Assembly (NCBI GenBank): GCA_937926025.1
Contig: CALANQ010000443.1
Coordinates: forward strand, 1-7,324
Direction: 5' to 3'
DNA: 7,324 nucleotides
Origin: an uncultured Acidimicrobiales bacterium
GTDB taxonomy: Bacteria; Actinomycetota; Acidimicrobiia; Acidimicrobiales; Iamiaceae
Each line of letters starts with the position of its first letter. The first letter of the stretch is position 1. The notes under the pieces were generated by a model. It was not told the DNA's origin, searched no databases, and worked only from the letters and a program-made list of their open reading frames with translations. The translations under genes and the position numbers were made by a program. Positions 1 through 6,444 of the stretch are shown piece by piece.

Positions 1-573
1 GTGGTCCGCATCGAGGCACGCGTCAGGGAGGGTCTGGTCGACACCCGCTTCACCCAGGAGGTGGTCGGTGACCGGCTCCAGGTCGGGGTGCGCTGCCTCG
101 CCGTGCTGGCCAACCAGTGGTTCGTGCCCGGCCTGCGCATCGTGGTCCCCCGCGCCCTCGAGGTGAAGGTCCGGGCTCGCGGGGACTCGGTGACCCTCCG
201 CGGCATCAGCGGTCGGGTCGACGCCGAGTCCAGCGACGGCAGCGTCGAGGCCGAGGCCCTGGCCGGCGACACGCGGCTGCACTCCAGCAACGGCAGCGTC
301 CGCGGCACCCGGCTGCGGACCGAGAGCATCGTGGCCGACAGCGACAACGGCTCGGTGCGCCTGGAGTTCGCCGTCCCGCCCGTCTCGGTCATCACCAGCT
401 CGGACAACGGGAGCGTCGATGTGGCGGTCCCCCGCGGCGACGACGCCTACGCCGTCTCGGTGGACAGCAGCAACGGCTCCACCGACAACCTGGTCCAGAG
501 CGACCCCGAGAGCGATCGGCGCATCGTCGCCAGCAGCAGCAACGGCAGCGTCACCGTCCGCTACCTCGAGTAG
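1..573 (+). CDS. DUF4097-like beta-strand repeat protein, 3' part
   Basis: Reading frame open from the first base to a TAG stop at 571-573; the 5' end probably lies outside the window, because the GTG at base 1 has no visible upstream context and the protein starts mid-fold. The visible 190 residues carry six short motifs of the form S-[S/D]-[N/D]-G-S at about residues 77-82, 95-100, 114-119, 134-139, 156-161 and 179-184, spaced 18-23 residues apart, with alternating hydrophobic strands between them. Such regular Asn-Gly-Ser turns between short strands are typical of the DUF4097 / putative auto-transporter adhesin family, which is expected to form a beta-solenoid, usually outside the cell or anchored to the membrane. 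No signal peptide or membrane helix is seen in the part present, so location cannot be read here. Residues 40-65 match the usual entry into the repeat region. The molecular role is unknown. The gene converges on the oxygenase gene at 681. Confidence 0.72.
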   Translation: MVRIEARVREGLVDTRFTQEVVGDRLQVGVRCLAVLANQWFVPGLRIVVPRALEVKVRARGDSVTLRGISGRVDAESSDGSVEAEALAGDTRLHSSNGSVRGTRLRTESIVADSDNGSVRLEFAVPPVSVITSSDNGSVDVAVPRGDDAYAVSVDSSNGSTDNLVQSDPESDRRIVASSSNGSVTVRYLE

Positions 574-582
574 CCCTCCCCG

Positions 583-630
583 AACTTCGTGTGGGATCGG
601 ATCGGTAGCGGACCGGATCCACACGAAGTT
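583..630. terminator. Long inverted repeat between convergent genes, possible bidirectional terminator
   Basis: The arms AACTTCGTGTGG (583-594) and CCACACGAAGTT (619-630) are perfectly complementary over 12 bp. The interior can fold further: ATC 596-598 with GAT 616-618, and CGGT 603-606 with ACCG 612-615 around a five-base loop, giving about 19 pairs in all. The hairpin starts 9 bp after the stop of the gene ending at 573 and lies 50 bp beyond the stop of the opposing gene ending at 681, where a bidirectional terminator would be expected. There is no run of T on either side, so it is not a textbook Rho-independent terminator. The outer arms are less GC-rich than their surroundings, which would also suit a dispersed palindromic repeat. 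Confidence 0.5.
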
Positions 631-656
631 GTGGATGCGGTGGGTGGATGCGGTGG
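631..656. repeat. Two tandem copies of a 13-bp unit
   Basis: The unit GTGGATGCGGTGG occurs at 631-643 and again, identical, at 644-656; a degenerate G/T-rich third copy follows to about 670. It begins directly after the right arm of the hairpin and is noncoding, lying before the end of the oxygenase gene on the other strand. It could be replication slippage in G/T-rich DNA; no function can be assigned. Confidence 0.6.
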
Positions 657-680
657 GTGGAGGTGGCGGGTGGGGTCCGC

Positions 681-1655
681 TCAGCTGGTGCGGGCTTCTT
701 CGATGAGGTTGATCTCGTAGAGGACGAGGTCCAGGGCGTCGGCGGCGGCGATGGGGGCGAAGCGCTGGGGGTGCTGCGGGGTGACGCAGGTGGCCACCGG
801 GCTGAGGATGGTCCACGGCGTGGGGTGGCAGAACTGCACCACGGAGTAGCGGTCGCCGGCCTGGTCCGGGTCGGCGACGACGCGGTGGATGCCGGGTGTG
901 ATCACGCCGTTGGTGATGATCTCCAGCATGAGGCCGGTGTTGATGATGGCGCCGTCGTCGGGGGCGACGGCGTCGATCCAGCGGCCCTCGTCCTTGAGCT
1001 TCACCTCCAGCCCGCGAGCCGTGGCCCGGGGCAGGGCGGTGATGAGGTTGATGTCGGCGTGCTCGCCGGCCCACACGTGCGGAGCATCGGGGGCGGACTC
1101 CATGGCCGGGTAGTGGATGGCCCGGCTGAGGGTGGAGCCGTCGACCAGCATCTTCTCGAAGAAGTCGACGTGGCAGCCGATGCCGACGGCGATGATGCGC
1201 AGGATGCGGCGCTGCAGGTCGGCGATGGCGTCGTGGAACTCGTTGAGCACCTTGGCGATGCCGGGGACGGCGGCATCGGGCAGCACCTGGTCGTGGTAGC
1301 GGTGGGGGTAGCGGGTCCGCAGCGGGTGCCCGGGCGCCACGTCGCGGGCCCAGTTGAGCATCTCCTTCCAGTCGGCCACGTCGGCCGAGGCCGCCGTCTC
1401 CACCAGCAGGCCGGTGTACCCGGTCTGCCCGTGGGTGCCCGGCGCCACGAACCGGGCCTTGGTCTCCTGGGGGAGGGTGAAGAACTGCTCGAGCAGCGCG
1501 TAGGCCTCGTCGACGAGGTCGGCGCTCACGTCGTGGGTCCCGTACACGAACCCGGTGGCGAGCGACCGCATGAGCCCGTCGACCACGGCCCGCTGCTGTT
1601 CGGCGCCCCCCTGCTCGAACGCGAGGAGGTCGACTTCGAGGATCTCGTCAGCCAT
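681..1655 (-). CDS. Isopenicillin N synthase-like Fe(II)/2-oxoglutarate-dependent oxygenase
   Basis: A 324-residue soluble, probably cytoplasmic enzyme of about the usual length for the isopenicillin N synthase / 2OG-Fe(II) dioxygenase superfamily. Residues 5-110 fit the N-terminal DIOX_N-type domain, with a G-F-V-Y segment near residue 35. The catalytic jelly-roll domain follows: the segment G-E-H-A-D-I-N-L-I-T at 197-206 gives iron ligands His199 and Asp201, the third ligand is His257 in P-G-I-H-R-V-V, and the R-Y-S triad at 269-271 is the usual site that binds the 2-oxoglutarate carboxylate. R-A-I-H-Y-P at 178-183 also matches the family. All catalytic residues are present, so it should be active. 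Members hydroxylate, desaturate or cyclise small molecules; the substrate here cannot be read from the sequence. The ATG at 1655 is chosen because a -10 box lies seven bases upstream and the divergent gene limits any extension. It has no Shine-Dalgarno site. Confidence 0.92.
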   Translation of the reverse strand: MADEILEVDLLAFEQGGAEQQRAVVDGLMRSLATGFVYGTHDVSADLVDEAYALLEQFFTLPQETKARFVAPGTHGQTGYTGLLVETAASADVADWKEMLNWARDVAPGHPLRTRYPHRYHDQVLPDAAVPGIAKVLNEFHDAIADLQRRILRIIAVGIGCHVDFFEKMLVDGSTLSRAIHYPAMESAPDAPHVWAGEHADINLITALPRATARGLEVKLKDEGRWIDAVAPDDGAIINTGLMLEIITNGVITPGIHRVVADPDQAGDRYSVVQFCHPTPWTILSPVATCVTPQHPQRFAPIAAADALDLVLYEINLIEEARTS

Positions 1656-1657
1656 GG

Positions 1658-1686
1658 TTCAGACGCTACCCACGAGGCGGTACCGT
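1658..1686 (+). promoter_or_regulatory. Promoter for a short-leader or leaderless transporter transcript
   Basis: TTCAGA at 1658-1663 (four of six matches to TTGACA) is followed by a 17-base spacer and TACCGT at 1681-1686 (TANNNT). Nine bases separate this -10 box from the ATG at 1696, so the transcript should start within a base or two of the start codon. The stretch CGCCGCCCT before the ATG holds no ribosome-binding site. This -35 overlaps the -10 box of the opposing oxygenase promoter, so polymerase binding at the two could be mutually exclusive. Confidence 0.5.
1663..1668 (-). promoter_or_regulatory. -10 box for a leaderless oxygenase transcript
   Basis: Read on the minus strand, TAGCGT fits the actinobacterial TANNNT -10 pattern and ends seven bases before the ATG at 1655, so transcription would begin at or next to the A of the start codon. 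No purine-rich ribosome site is present in CTGAACC before the ATG, which agrees with a leaderless mRNA. A good -35 box is not seen. Confidence 0.5.
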
Positions 1687-1695
1687 CGCCGCCCT

Positions 1696-2583
1696 ATGGC
1701 CATCGTGCTGGGGTTGCTGGTGGCCCTGTTCTACGGATCCGGTGACTTCTGCGGTGGCCTGGCCGCCAAGCGCACGGCGGCTGTCACCGTCGTCATCGGG
1801 TCGTTCGCGCTGAGCGCGCTGCTGGTGGGCGCCACCATCGGCGTCTGGTCGCTGGTGGGGTCGCCGCCGCCGGCCCGGTCCTCCGATCTGTGGCTGGGGG
1901 TCGGCGTGGGGCTGGTGGGTCCGGCGGCGGTGGCCCTGCTCTACCGCGGCCTGGCCATGGGCCGCATGAGCGTCGTGGCGCCCATCACCGCGGTGGTGGC
2001 CGCCATCGTGCCGCTGGTGTGGGCGCTGCTCGACGGCGAGCGGCCGTCGACGCTGGCGCTGGCGGGGGTGGCGATCGCCCTGGTGGCCATCGTGCTGGTG
2101 GCGGGCGCCCCGGAGCACGACGACCACCCCGAGGACGCGGCGACCGCCCCGCTGGCCGCGGTGGTCCCGCCCGCCGTGGCATCGGGGCTCGGCTTCGGCG
2201 CGCTGTTCGTGCTGCTGGGCGAGACCGGCGACGACGCCGGGCTGTGGCCGCTGCTCACCGCCCGGCCGGTGGCCGTGGTCGTGACGGTGGCCGCCGCCGC
2301 GCTGATCGGCTGGCGGTCCGGGTCGATGGCGGGCGCCATCGTGCCGGCCCGGGTGGCGTGGCCGATGGTGGCCGGCGCCGGGGTGCTCGACGTCACCGCC
2401 AACGGGATCTACCTGGCGGCCACCCGGTCGGGGCTGCTGTCGATCGTGGCGGTGCTGTCGTCGCTGTACCCGGCGGCCACCGTGGTGCTGGCGCGGGTGG
2501 TGCTGGGCGAGCGCCTGCACCGGGTGCAGGTGGCCGGGCTGGTCCTGGCGGCGGCGGGCATCGCCGCCATGGCGTCGGGCTAG
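1696..2583 (+). CDS. EamA/DMT-family transporter, ten predicted membrane helices
   Basis: The 295-residue protein is almost wholly hydrophobic, with about ten membrane helices arranged as two EamA repeats, the standard size and layout of drug/metabolite transporter (DMT) exporters of the inner membrane. Repeat 1 ends with the signature Y-R-G-L-A-M-G-R-M-S-V-V-A-P around residues 83-96 followed by G-E-R-P at 114-117. Repeat 2 ends with the matching A-A-T-R-S-G-L-L-S-I-V around 241-251 and G-E-R-L at 271-274. Between the repeats is a charged loop, about 138-150, rich in Asp, Glu and His. Substrates in this family range from amino acids to metabolites and drugs and cannot be told from sequence. 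An upstream extension of the frame overlaps the divergent gene; the ATG at 1696 is preferred because it starts with a membrane helix and lies nine bases after a -10 box. The stop is only 18 bp from the convergent VWA gene. Confidence 0.9.
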   Translation: MAIVLGLLVALFYGSGDFCGGLAAKRTAAVTVVIGSFALSALLVGATIGVWSLVGSPPPARSSDLWLGVGVGLVGPAAVALLYRGLAMGRMSVVAPITAVVAAIVPLVWALLDGERPSTLALAGVAIALVAIVLVAGAPEHDDHPEDAATAPLAAVVPPAVASGLGFGALFVLLGETGDDAGLWPLLTARPVAVVVTVAAAALIGWRSGSMAGAIVPARVAWPMVAGAGVLDVTANGIYLAATRSGLLSIVAVLSSLYPAATVVLARVVLGERLHRVQVAGLVLAAAGIAAMASG

Positions 2584-2601
2584 GGCGAGGACCCGGACCG
2601 T

Positions 2602-5600
2602 TCAGTCGCCGCGGCCGGTGAAGCCGACGGGCGGCGGGGTGGGTCCGTCGTCGTCGGGCGCGTCCTCGGCCGGAGGCGGGGTCACCGGCACGGCACCCGC
2701 GGCCCGGCCGCCGAAGCCGAGCGGCGCATCATCGGCGGGGGCGTCGTCGGCGGGCGTCTCGTCCGCCGTGGGGGCGGCGGCAGGCGGCGCATCGACCGGC
2801 GTGGCCTCGGTCGGCGGCGCGACGTCGATGGGGTCTCCGGCTGAGAGCGCGATGGGCCCGCCGATCGGATCCGCGTCCACCGCGGCGGGCTCGCCGTCGG
2901 CCGGCTCGTCCACCGACGGGCCGAGGGCCACGATCGTGGGCGTGTCGTCGTCGGGTCCCGGCTCGTCCACCGACGGCCCCAGGGCCACGACCTCGACCGG
3001 GATGGCGTCGCCGACCGGCGGCTGATCGCCTCCGCCCGGATCGGCGGTGGCGGGCGACGGGTCAGCGGCGGGCGCCGGAGCGGGGGACGCCTTGCGGCCC
3101 TTCGGCTTCGACTGCCGCACCAGACCGGCCAGGCGGGCCGCGGTGTCGGGCAGCCGTTCGCTGATGTCCTTGTCGAGCCGTTCGAACTGGGGTGCCACGT
3201 CGCCCTCGGCGATGAAGGCGAGCAGCAGGCCCACCACCTTGCCGTCGCCGGCGCGGCGGGTCTCGTCGGGGTCCAGCAGGAACACCCACGAGCCGGCGAG
3301 GCTCGGGTCGAGCTCGACGCGGCTCCCGGCGCCGCCCTTCAGCTTCTCGGCACCCCCCTCGGGCGCGGCCAGGGCGATGGTCGCACCGAACGGGTTGCGG
3401 GACGCACGGGCGCGGAACACCACGCCGCCGAAGGTGAAGCGGCGGGTGCTGCCGGTGGCGGCCAGGCTCCCGAAGTCATCGGCCCGCATCGACAGCGGCC
3501 GGGCGAAGGACCCTCCGGTGCGGGAGATCGCGGGGCCGACGACCTGGACGGGGACGGCGGCGCCGCGCACCGCATCGAGCTCCTGGAACCGGGCGGTCAG
3601 GGCGTTGATGATGATCAGCACCAGCAGCGGCAGGCCCAGTCCGGCAAGGAGGAGCAGGACGCTCAGCAGGATGCGCCGGGCCTGGTCGACCCCGCGGGCC
3701 ATGTCGAAGCGGAACGGGACCTCGGTGGTGGAGGCCTGCTCCCTGCCGTCGACCTTCTCGAACACCTGGAGGGTGCCGGACACCGATCCCGAGGCCCGGC
3801 CGTCCGGACTGGCCTCGACGGTGACCGAGACGGCCTTGCCCTTGGCGACCTTGATGCAGTTGCCCTCCTTGGGCAGCGGGGTGCCGTCCTCGAGGGTCAC
3901 CTTCACCGGGCCGGCCCCGTCGGGCGGGCTCGGCACCGCCGCCTCGCCGAACCACACGCAGCCGGGACCGTCGCCGCCGACCAGGACCAGGTCGCCCTGG
4001 GTGGATCCGGCACCGGTGAGCGACGGCATCTGGATGGAGCCGGGCGAGAACTGGATGGATCCCTTCGGCCGCCGCACCAGCAGCTCCTTCGGGGCGGACT
4101 GCGAGACCAGGACGGCGTCGCCGGTGGTGGTGATGCGGACCTCGGCGGTGGCGTCGACCTCGTTGGAGGTGAGGGTGGCCGGGGTGTCGTAGGTCCCGGT
4201 GAACGGGCCGCCGGGGGCGCCCTTCATCGGGACCTCGACCACCTGTCCGGTCACCGGGTTGCGCAGGCGGACGGTGGCGGTGCTGGTCTTGATGACGTCG
4301 GCGGCCTTCACCCCCTTGGGGAGGTCGACCTCGACCTCGAAGGTGGTGGGCGCGCCGCGCTCGAGGGCGTCGGCCGAGGCGAACGAGACCTCGATGTCGC
4401 TGAAGACGTAGATCTGGAGGGTGGCCGGGTCACCTTCCTGCTTCGGGTCCTCGATGGTCGCGGTCCAGCGTCCTGCCCACGGGCCGCCGCCGGTGGGACG
4501 CATGAGGTCGATGGCGAACCCGCGCCCGGCCACGGACCGGGTGACCAGCTCCGTGCCGCCCAGCTTCGAGCGGCCGGCCTTGGACACCGTGGCGGTGGTG
4601 CCGTCGGGCGCCGTGAGCACCACGACGGCCCCGGCCTTCGGCGGGAGCGCCAGGACGCGGGCCTGGCGGAGCGACGGGTCGAGGGCGAAGGTGCGGCTGC
4701 CCTCGTCGCACGGGTCGTTGCCGCAGATGGTGACCTGGTTGTCGCCGGGGACGAGGCTGCCACCGGCGAGGCGGGTGCCGACGGCGTCGAACTGGGCGAC
4801 CAGCACGTCGATGTCCTCGGCGGGAAGGTACGCGCCCTTGGGGCGGGACTTCTCCCCCTCCTTCGGCTGGGTGCCGCAGGTGTAGTCGTCCGCGATGCCC
4901 GACGTGGCGGCGGCCAGCGGCAGCTGCGACCGGCGGGCCACGTCGCCGGAGAGGGCGACGGTGAGCATGGTGATGTCGTCGGCTCGGAGGCGGTCGGCCA
5001 GCTGGCCGGGGTCGCACAGGGCCTTGCGGCCCAGGGCCTCGGCCTCCTCGACCTGCTCCTTGGAGGTGAGCTCCACACCCGGCGCGTAGGGCTTGGTGGT
5101 GCCGAGGCGCTCCCGGTCGGCGTCGGACGTCCGCACCGCCAGGTCGTAGCCGCCATCGGTGAACAGCATGATGGCCCGGCACGGGGGCTCGTCGCTTCCG
5201 CTGGTGATCTCGGCCGCCTGGTCGGCCAGCGCCTCGCGGGCCGAGGTGAGGGCGTTGACGAAGTCCGTGTCGATGCCCTGGTTGAAGACGGCGAACTCGT
5301 CGAGCGCGCCGTTGAGCTCCTCGGCGGTGTCGGGCCCGGCCGGGGTCCAGTCCTGCACGAGCCGGAACTCGTTGGAGAAGGCGGCAAGGGCGACGTCGAC
5401 GTCGGGCGAGGCGGCACCGGAGGACGACCCGAGGGCGATGAGGCTGTCGAGCGCCCCGCGGGCGGCGTCGACACGGCGGTCGTCGGGGTCGGTGACCTTC
5501 AGCGACGCCGACTCGTCGATGAGGAACAGCACCAGGAGCTGGCGCGAGCCCTGGACGCAGCTGACCAGGTCGTCGATGGCCGGGTCTCCCGACGGCGTGA

Positions 5601-5736
5601 CCGGCACGCCGGTGGCGCTGGCCTCGCCCTCGGCGGGGGCGGTGGTGCTGGGCGCGTCCTGGGCGGCGGCGGGGCCGACGGCCAGCCCGAGCGCCACGGC
5701 CATGGCCGCGGTGATGCCGGCGAGGCGGCGGATCAC
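2602..5736 (-). CDS. Secreted, membrane-anchored VWA-domain protein with a cytoplasmic C-terminal region
   Basis: A 1044-residue protein. Residues 1-25 form a signal peptide (Arg-Arg, hydrophobic core, A-A-A before Gln26). A von Willebrand factor A domain spans about 66-325 with a complete metal-ion site: D74-E-S76-A-S78, Thr157/Asp158 and Asp194 in F-T-D-G-G. Residues 335-685 look like beta-sandwich modules, which I cannot assign to a family. One strong membrane helix lies at about 688-711. After it come a folded region (713-875) and a disordered Pro/Ala/Asp-rich tail (880-1044). All eight cysteines (60, 186, 241, 287, 338, 343, 593, 627) lie before the helix, as expected for disulfides outside the cell. 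VWA domains usually bind partner proteins through the metal; the partner is unknown. The start is GTG, overlapping the stop of the upstream gene as GTGA, with GGAG eight bases before it. The tail has internal repeats. Confidence 0.88.
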   Translation of the reverse strand: MIRRLAGITAAMAVALGLAVGPAAAQDAPSTTAPAEGEASATGVPVTPSGDPAIDDLVSCVQGSRQLLVLFLIDESASLKVTDPDDRRVDAARGALDSLIALGSSSGAASPDVDVALAAFSNEFRLVQDWTPAGPDTAEELNGALDEFAVFNQGIDTDFVNALTSAREALADQAAEITSGSDEPPCRAIMLFTDGGYDLAVRTSDADRERLGTTKPYAPGVELTSKEQVEEAEALGRKALCDPGQLADRLRADDITMLTVALSGDVARRSQLPLAAATSGIADDYTCGTQPKEGEKSRPKGAYLPAEDIDVLVAQFDAVGTRLAGGSLVPGDNQVTICGNDPCDEGSRTFALDPSLRQARVLALPPKAGAVVVLTAPDGTTATVSKAGRSKLGGTELVTRSVAGRGFAIDLMRPTGGGPWAGRWTATIEDPKQEGDPATLQIYVFSDIEVSFASADALERGAPTTFEVEVDLPKGVKAADVIKTSTATVRLRNPVTGQVVEVPMKGAPGGPFTGTYDTPATLTSNEVDATAEVRITTTGDAVLVSQSAPKELLVRRPKGSIQFSPGSIQMPSLTGAGSTQGDLVLVGGDGPGCVWFGEAAVPSPPDGAGPVKVTLEDGTPLPKEGNCIKVAKGKAVSVTVEASPDGRASGSVSGTLQVFEKVDGREQASTTEVPFRFDMARGVDQARRILLSVLLLLAGLGLPLLVLIIINALTARFQELDAVRGAAVPVQVVGPAISRTGGSFARPLSMRADDFGSLAATGSTRRFTFGGVVFRARASRNPFGATIALAAPEGGAEKLKGGAGSRVELDPSLAGSWVFLLDPDETRRAGDGKVVGLLLAFIAEGDVAPQFERLDKDISERLPDTAARLAGLVRQSKPKGRKASPAPAPAADPSPATADPGGGDQPPVGDAIPVEVVALGPSVDEPGPDDDTPTIVALGPSVDEPADGEPAAVDADPIGGPIALSAGDPIDVAPPTEATPVDAPPAAAPTADETPADDAPADDAPLGFGGRAAGAVPVTPPPAEDAPDDDGPTPPPVGFTGRGD
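2901..2990. repeat. Two 33-bp direct repeats inside the VWA gene tail
   Basis: Copies at 2901-2933 and 2958-2990 are identical at 31 of 33 positions and begin 57 bp (19 codons) apart, in frame. On the coding (minus) strand both encode the peptide V-A-L-G-P-S-V-D-E-P, residues 917-926 and 936-945 of the VWA protein, and the two base differences are synonymous. The repeat therefore arose by a short in-frame duplication or is kept at the protein level. Confidence 0.8.
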
Positions 5737-6095
5737 GAGGCCAGCTCCGTGGCGATGGGCCAGACGTGGAGCCCGGCGGCGATCACCGCTGCGATGGCCA
5801 GCACGACCAGGGCGGTGGGCAGCCCGGGGCGGGGCACGTAGTACGGCGAGCGGCGCCGGTCGAGGTCGACCCGGCGGACGACGCCGATGACGAGGATCGG
5901 GATCAGCGCCCCGGCGACGTAGCCGAGGATGTGGATGCCGACGCCGTCCACGCCGACGAGCGGGAGGCTGGCCAGCAGCGACGCGTAGCCGAGCACGACC
6001 AGCAGCATGGGCGGGCCGACGGGCTTGTTCGCGCCCGTCGCAGCCGGGGCGGGCCGCGTCGGCCGCGCCTTTTCCTCTGCTCGCCCCTTTGCCAT
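5733..6095 (-). CDS. Small three-helix membrane protein coupled to the VWA gene
   Basis: A 120-residue protein I do not recognise. Residues 1-28 are basic and Pro/Ala-rich (M-A-K-G-R start), followed by predicted membrane helices at about 29-47, 53-73 and 93-113. The Arg-rich loop 74-82 lies between helices 2 and 3; with the positive-inside rule the N-terminus and this loop face the cytoplasm and the short C-terminus faces out. Two starts compete: TTG at 6101 and ATG at 6095. ATG is preferred because a six-G run lies six bases before it. The TGA stop overlaps the GTG start of the VWA gene (GTGA at 5733-5736), so translation of the two is very likely coupled. It may serve as an assembly or stability partner of the VWA protein in the membrane; this is inference from gene order only. 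Confidence 0.78.
   Translation of the reverse strand: MAKGRAEEKARPTRPAPAATGANKPVGPPMLLVVLGYASLLASLPLVGVDGVGIHILGYVAGALIPILVIGVVRRVDLDRRRSPYYVPRPGLPTALVVLAIAAVIAAGLHVWPIATELAS
5745..5748 (-). promoter_or_regulatory. Ribosome-binding site deciding the GTG start of the VWA gene
   Basis: On the minus strand GGAG lies inside the end of the small membrane-protein gene, eight bases before the GTG at 5736. It supports the GTG start, which also begins a clear signal peptide, and points to reinitiation by ribosomes finishing the upstream gene. Confidence 0.65.
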
Positions 6096-6101
6096 GCGCA
6101 A

Positions 6102-6132
6102 CCCCCCGGTGGCAGTGATCAGCGAGACCCTA
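6102..6132 (-). promoter_or_regulatory. Putative promoter and ribosome site for the membrane-protein/VWA operon
   Basis: On the minus strand TAGGGT at 6132-6127 fits TANNNT and would place the transcript start near 6120, giving a leader of about 25 bases. A run of six G at 6107-6102 lies six bases before the ATG at 6095 and is a plausible, though imperfect, Shine-Dalgarno site. No clear -35 box is present. The operon could instead be read through from the zinc-ribbon gene 73 bp upstream. Confidence 0.35.
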
Positions 6133-6168
6133 GCGGTTGACCTCGATGCGACGAGGCCCGGACGAGGG

Positions 6169-6441
6169 TCAGCTCTGGATGCTCCAGCGACGCCCGCAGG
6201 AGCGGCAGCGCAGCGTGGTCCGGCCCACGATCAGGTCGACGACGACGATCTCGCTCTGGCCGTGGCAGGCCGGGCACTCGGTGTCGTCGACGGCCACCGC
6301 GGCGGAGGGGGCGGACCGGGCGACCTCGCCAGTGAGCAGGCCCGTTCCGGCCGCGAGCCCTTCAGCCTGCGCCAGATCCGAGTCCGGGCGCAGCGCTTCC
6401 CGCCACCGATTGGACCGCCAGAATCGTGCACGCTCGGACAT
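6169..6441 (-). CDS. Small zinc-ribbon protein
   Basis: A 90-residue soluble protein. The N-terminal part (1-20) is rich in Arg, Trp and Ser, the middle (22-52) is Ala/Gly-rich and likely flexible, and the C-terminal part holds two Cys pairs, C56-P-A-C59 and C79-R-S-C82, the second followed by G-R-R-W. The 19-residue spacing with beta-strand-like sequence between fits a zinc ribbon that binds one zinc ion, as found in many small nucleic-acid or protein-binding proteins; no specific family is recognised. The frame continues upstream to a GTG at 6501, which would give 110 residues. The ATG at 6441 is preferred because a TANNNT -10 box lies nine bases before it and the extra 20 residues would cover a palindromic promoter. 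It sits alone between the DUF4214 gene (90 bp upstream) and the small membrane-protein gene (73 bp downstream). Confidence 0.72.
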   Translation of the reverse strand: MSERARFWRSNRWREALRPDSDLAQAEGLAAGTGLLTGEVARSAPSAAVAVDDTECPACHGQSEIVVVDLIVGRTTLRCRSCGRRWSIQS

Positions 6442-6444
6442 CTC

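Noticed and set aside
648..1745. A 365-codon open frame on the plus strand opposite the oxygenase gene
   Set aside because: It is a shadow frame caused by high GC. Its product is a low-complexity Gly/Val/Asp/His string with no domain, while the opposite strand encodes an enzyme with all its catalytic residues.
1666..2520. A 284-codon minus-strand frame opposite the transporter gene
   Set aside because: It yields a His/Gln/Arg/Gly-rich string with no membrane or domain pattern, whereas the plus frame has the two EamA repeats.
2584..2601. Possible terminator between the convergent transporter and VWA genes
   Set aside because: The gap is only 18 bp and no convincing stem with a T-run could be drawn in it or across the two stop codons.
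2720..2765. Short GC-rich repeats (GCGTCGTCGGCGGG-like) that might suggest a CRISPR or regulatory array
   Set aside because: They are in-frame codons for the A-D-D-A-P repeats in the tail of the VWA protein; there are no unique spacers.
3047..4192. A 381-codon plus-strand open frame opposite the VWA gene
   Set aside because: The product is Ser/Pro/Arg/Thr-rich without domain features, as expected from antisense reading of GC-rich codons; the VWA frame has signal peptide, metal site and membrane helix.
4308..5474. A 388-codon minus-strand frame overlapping the VWA gene in another frame
   Set aside because: The product is almost all Pro, Ser, Arg and Thr, the usual +1/+2 shadow of a high-GC gene.
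6141..6156. CCTCG/CGAGG hairpin downstream of the zinc-ribbon gene
   Set aside because: The stem is only five pairs with a six-base loop and no T-run; such stems are frequent by chance in DNA this GC-rich.
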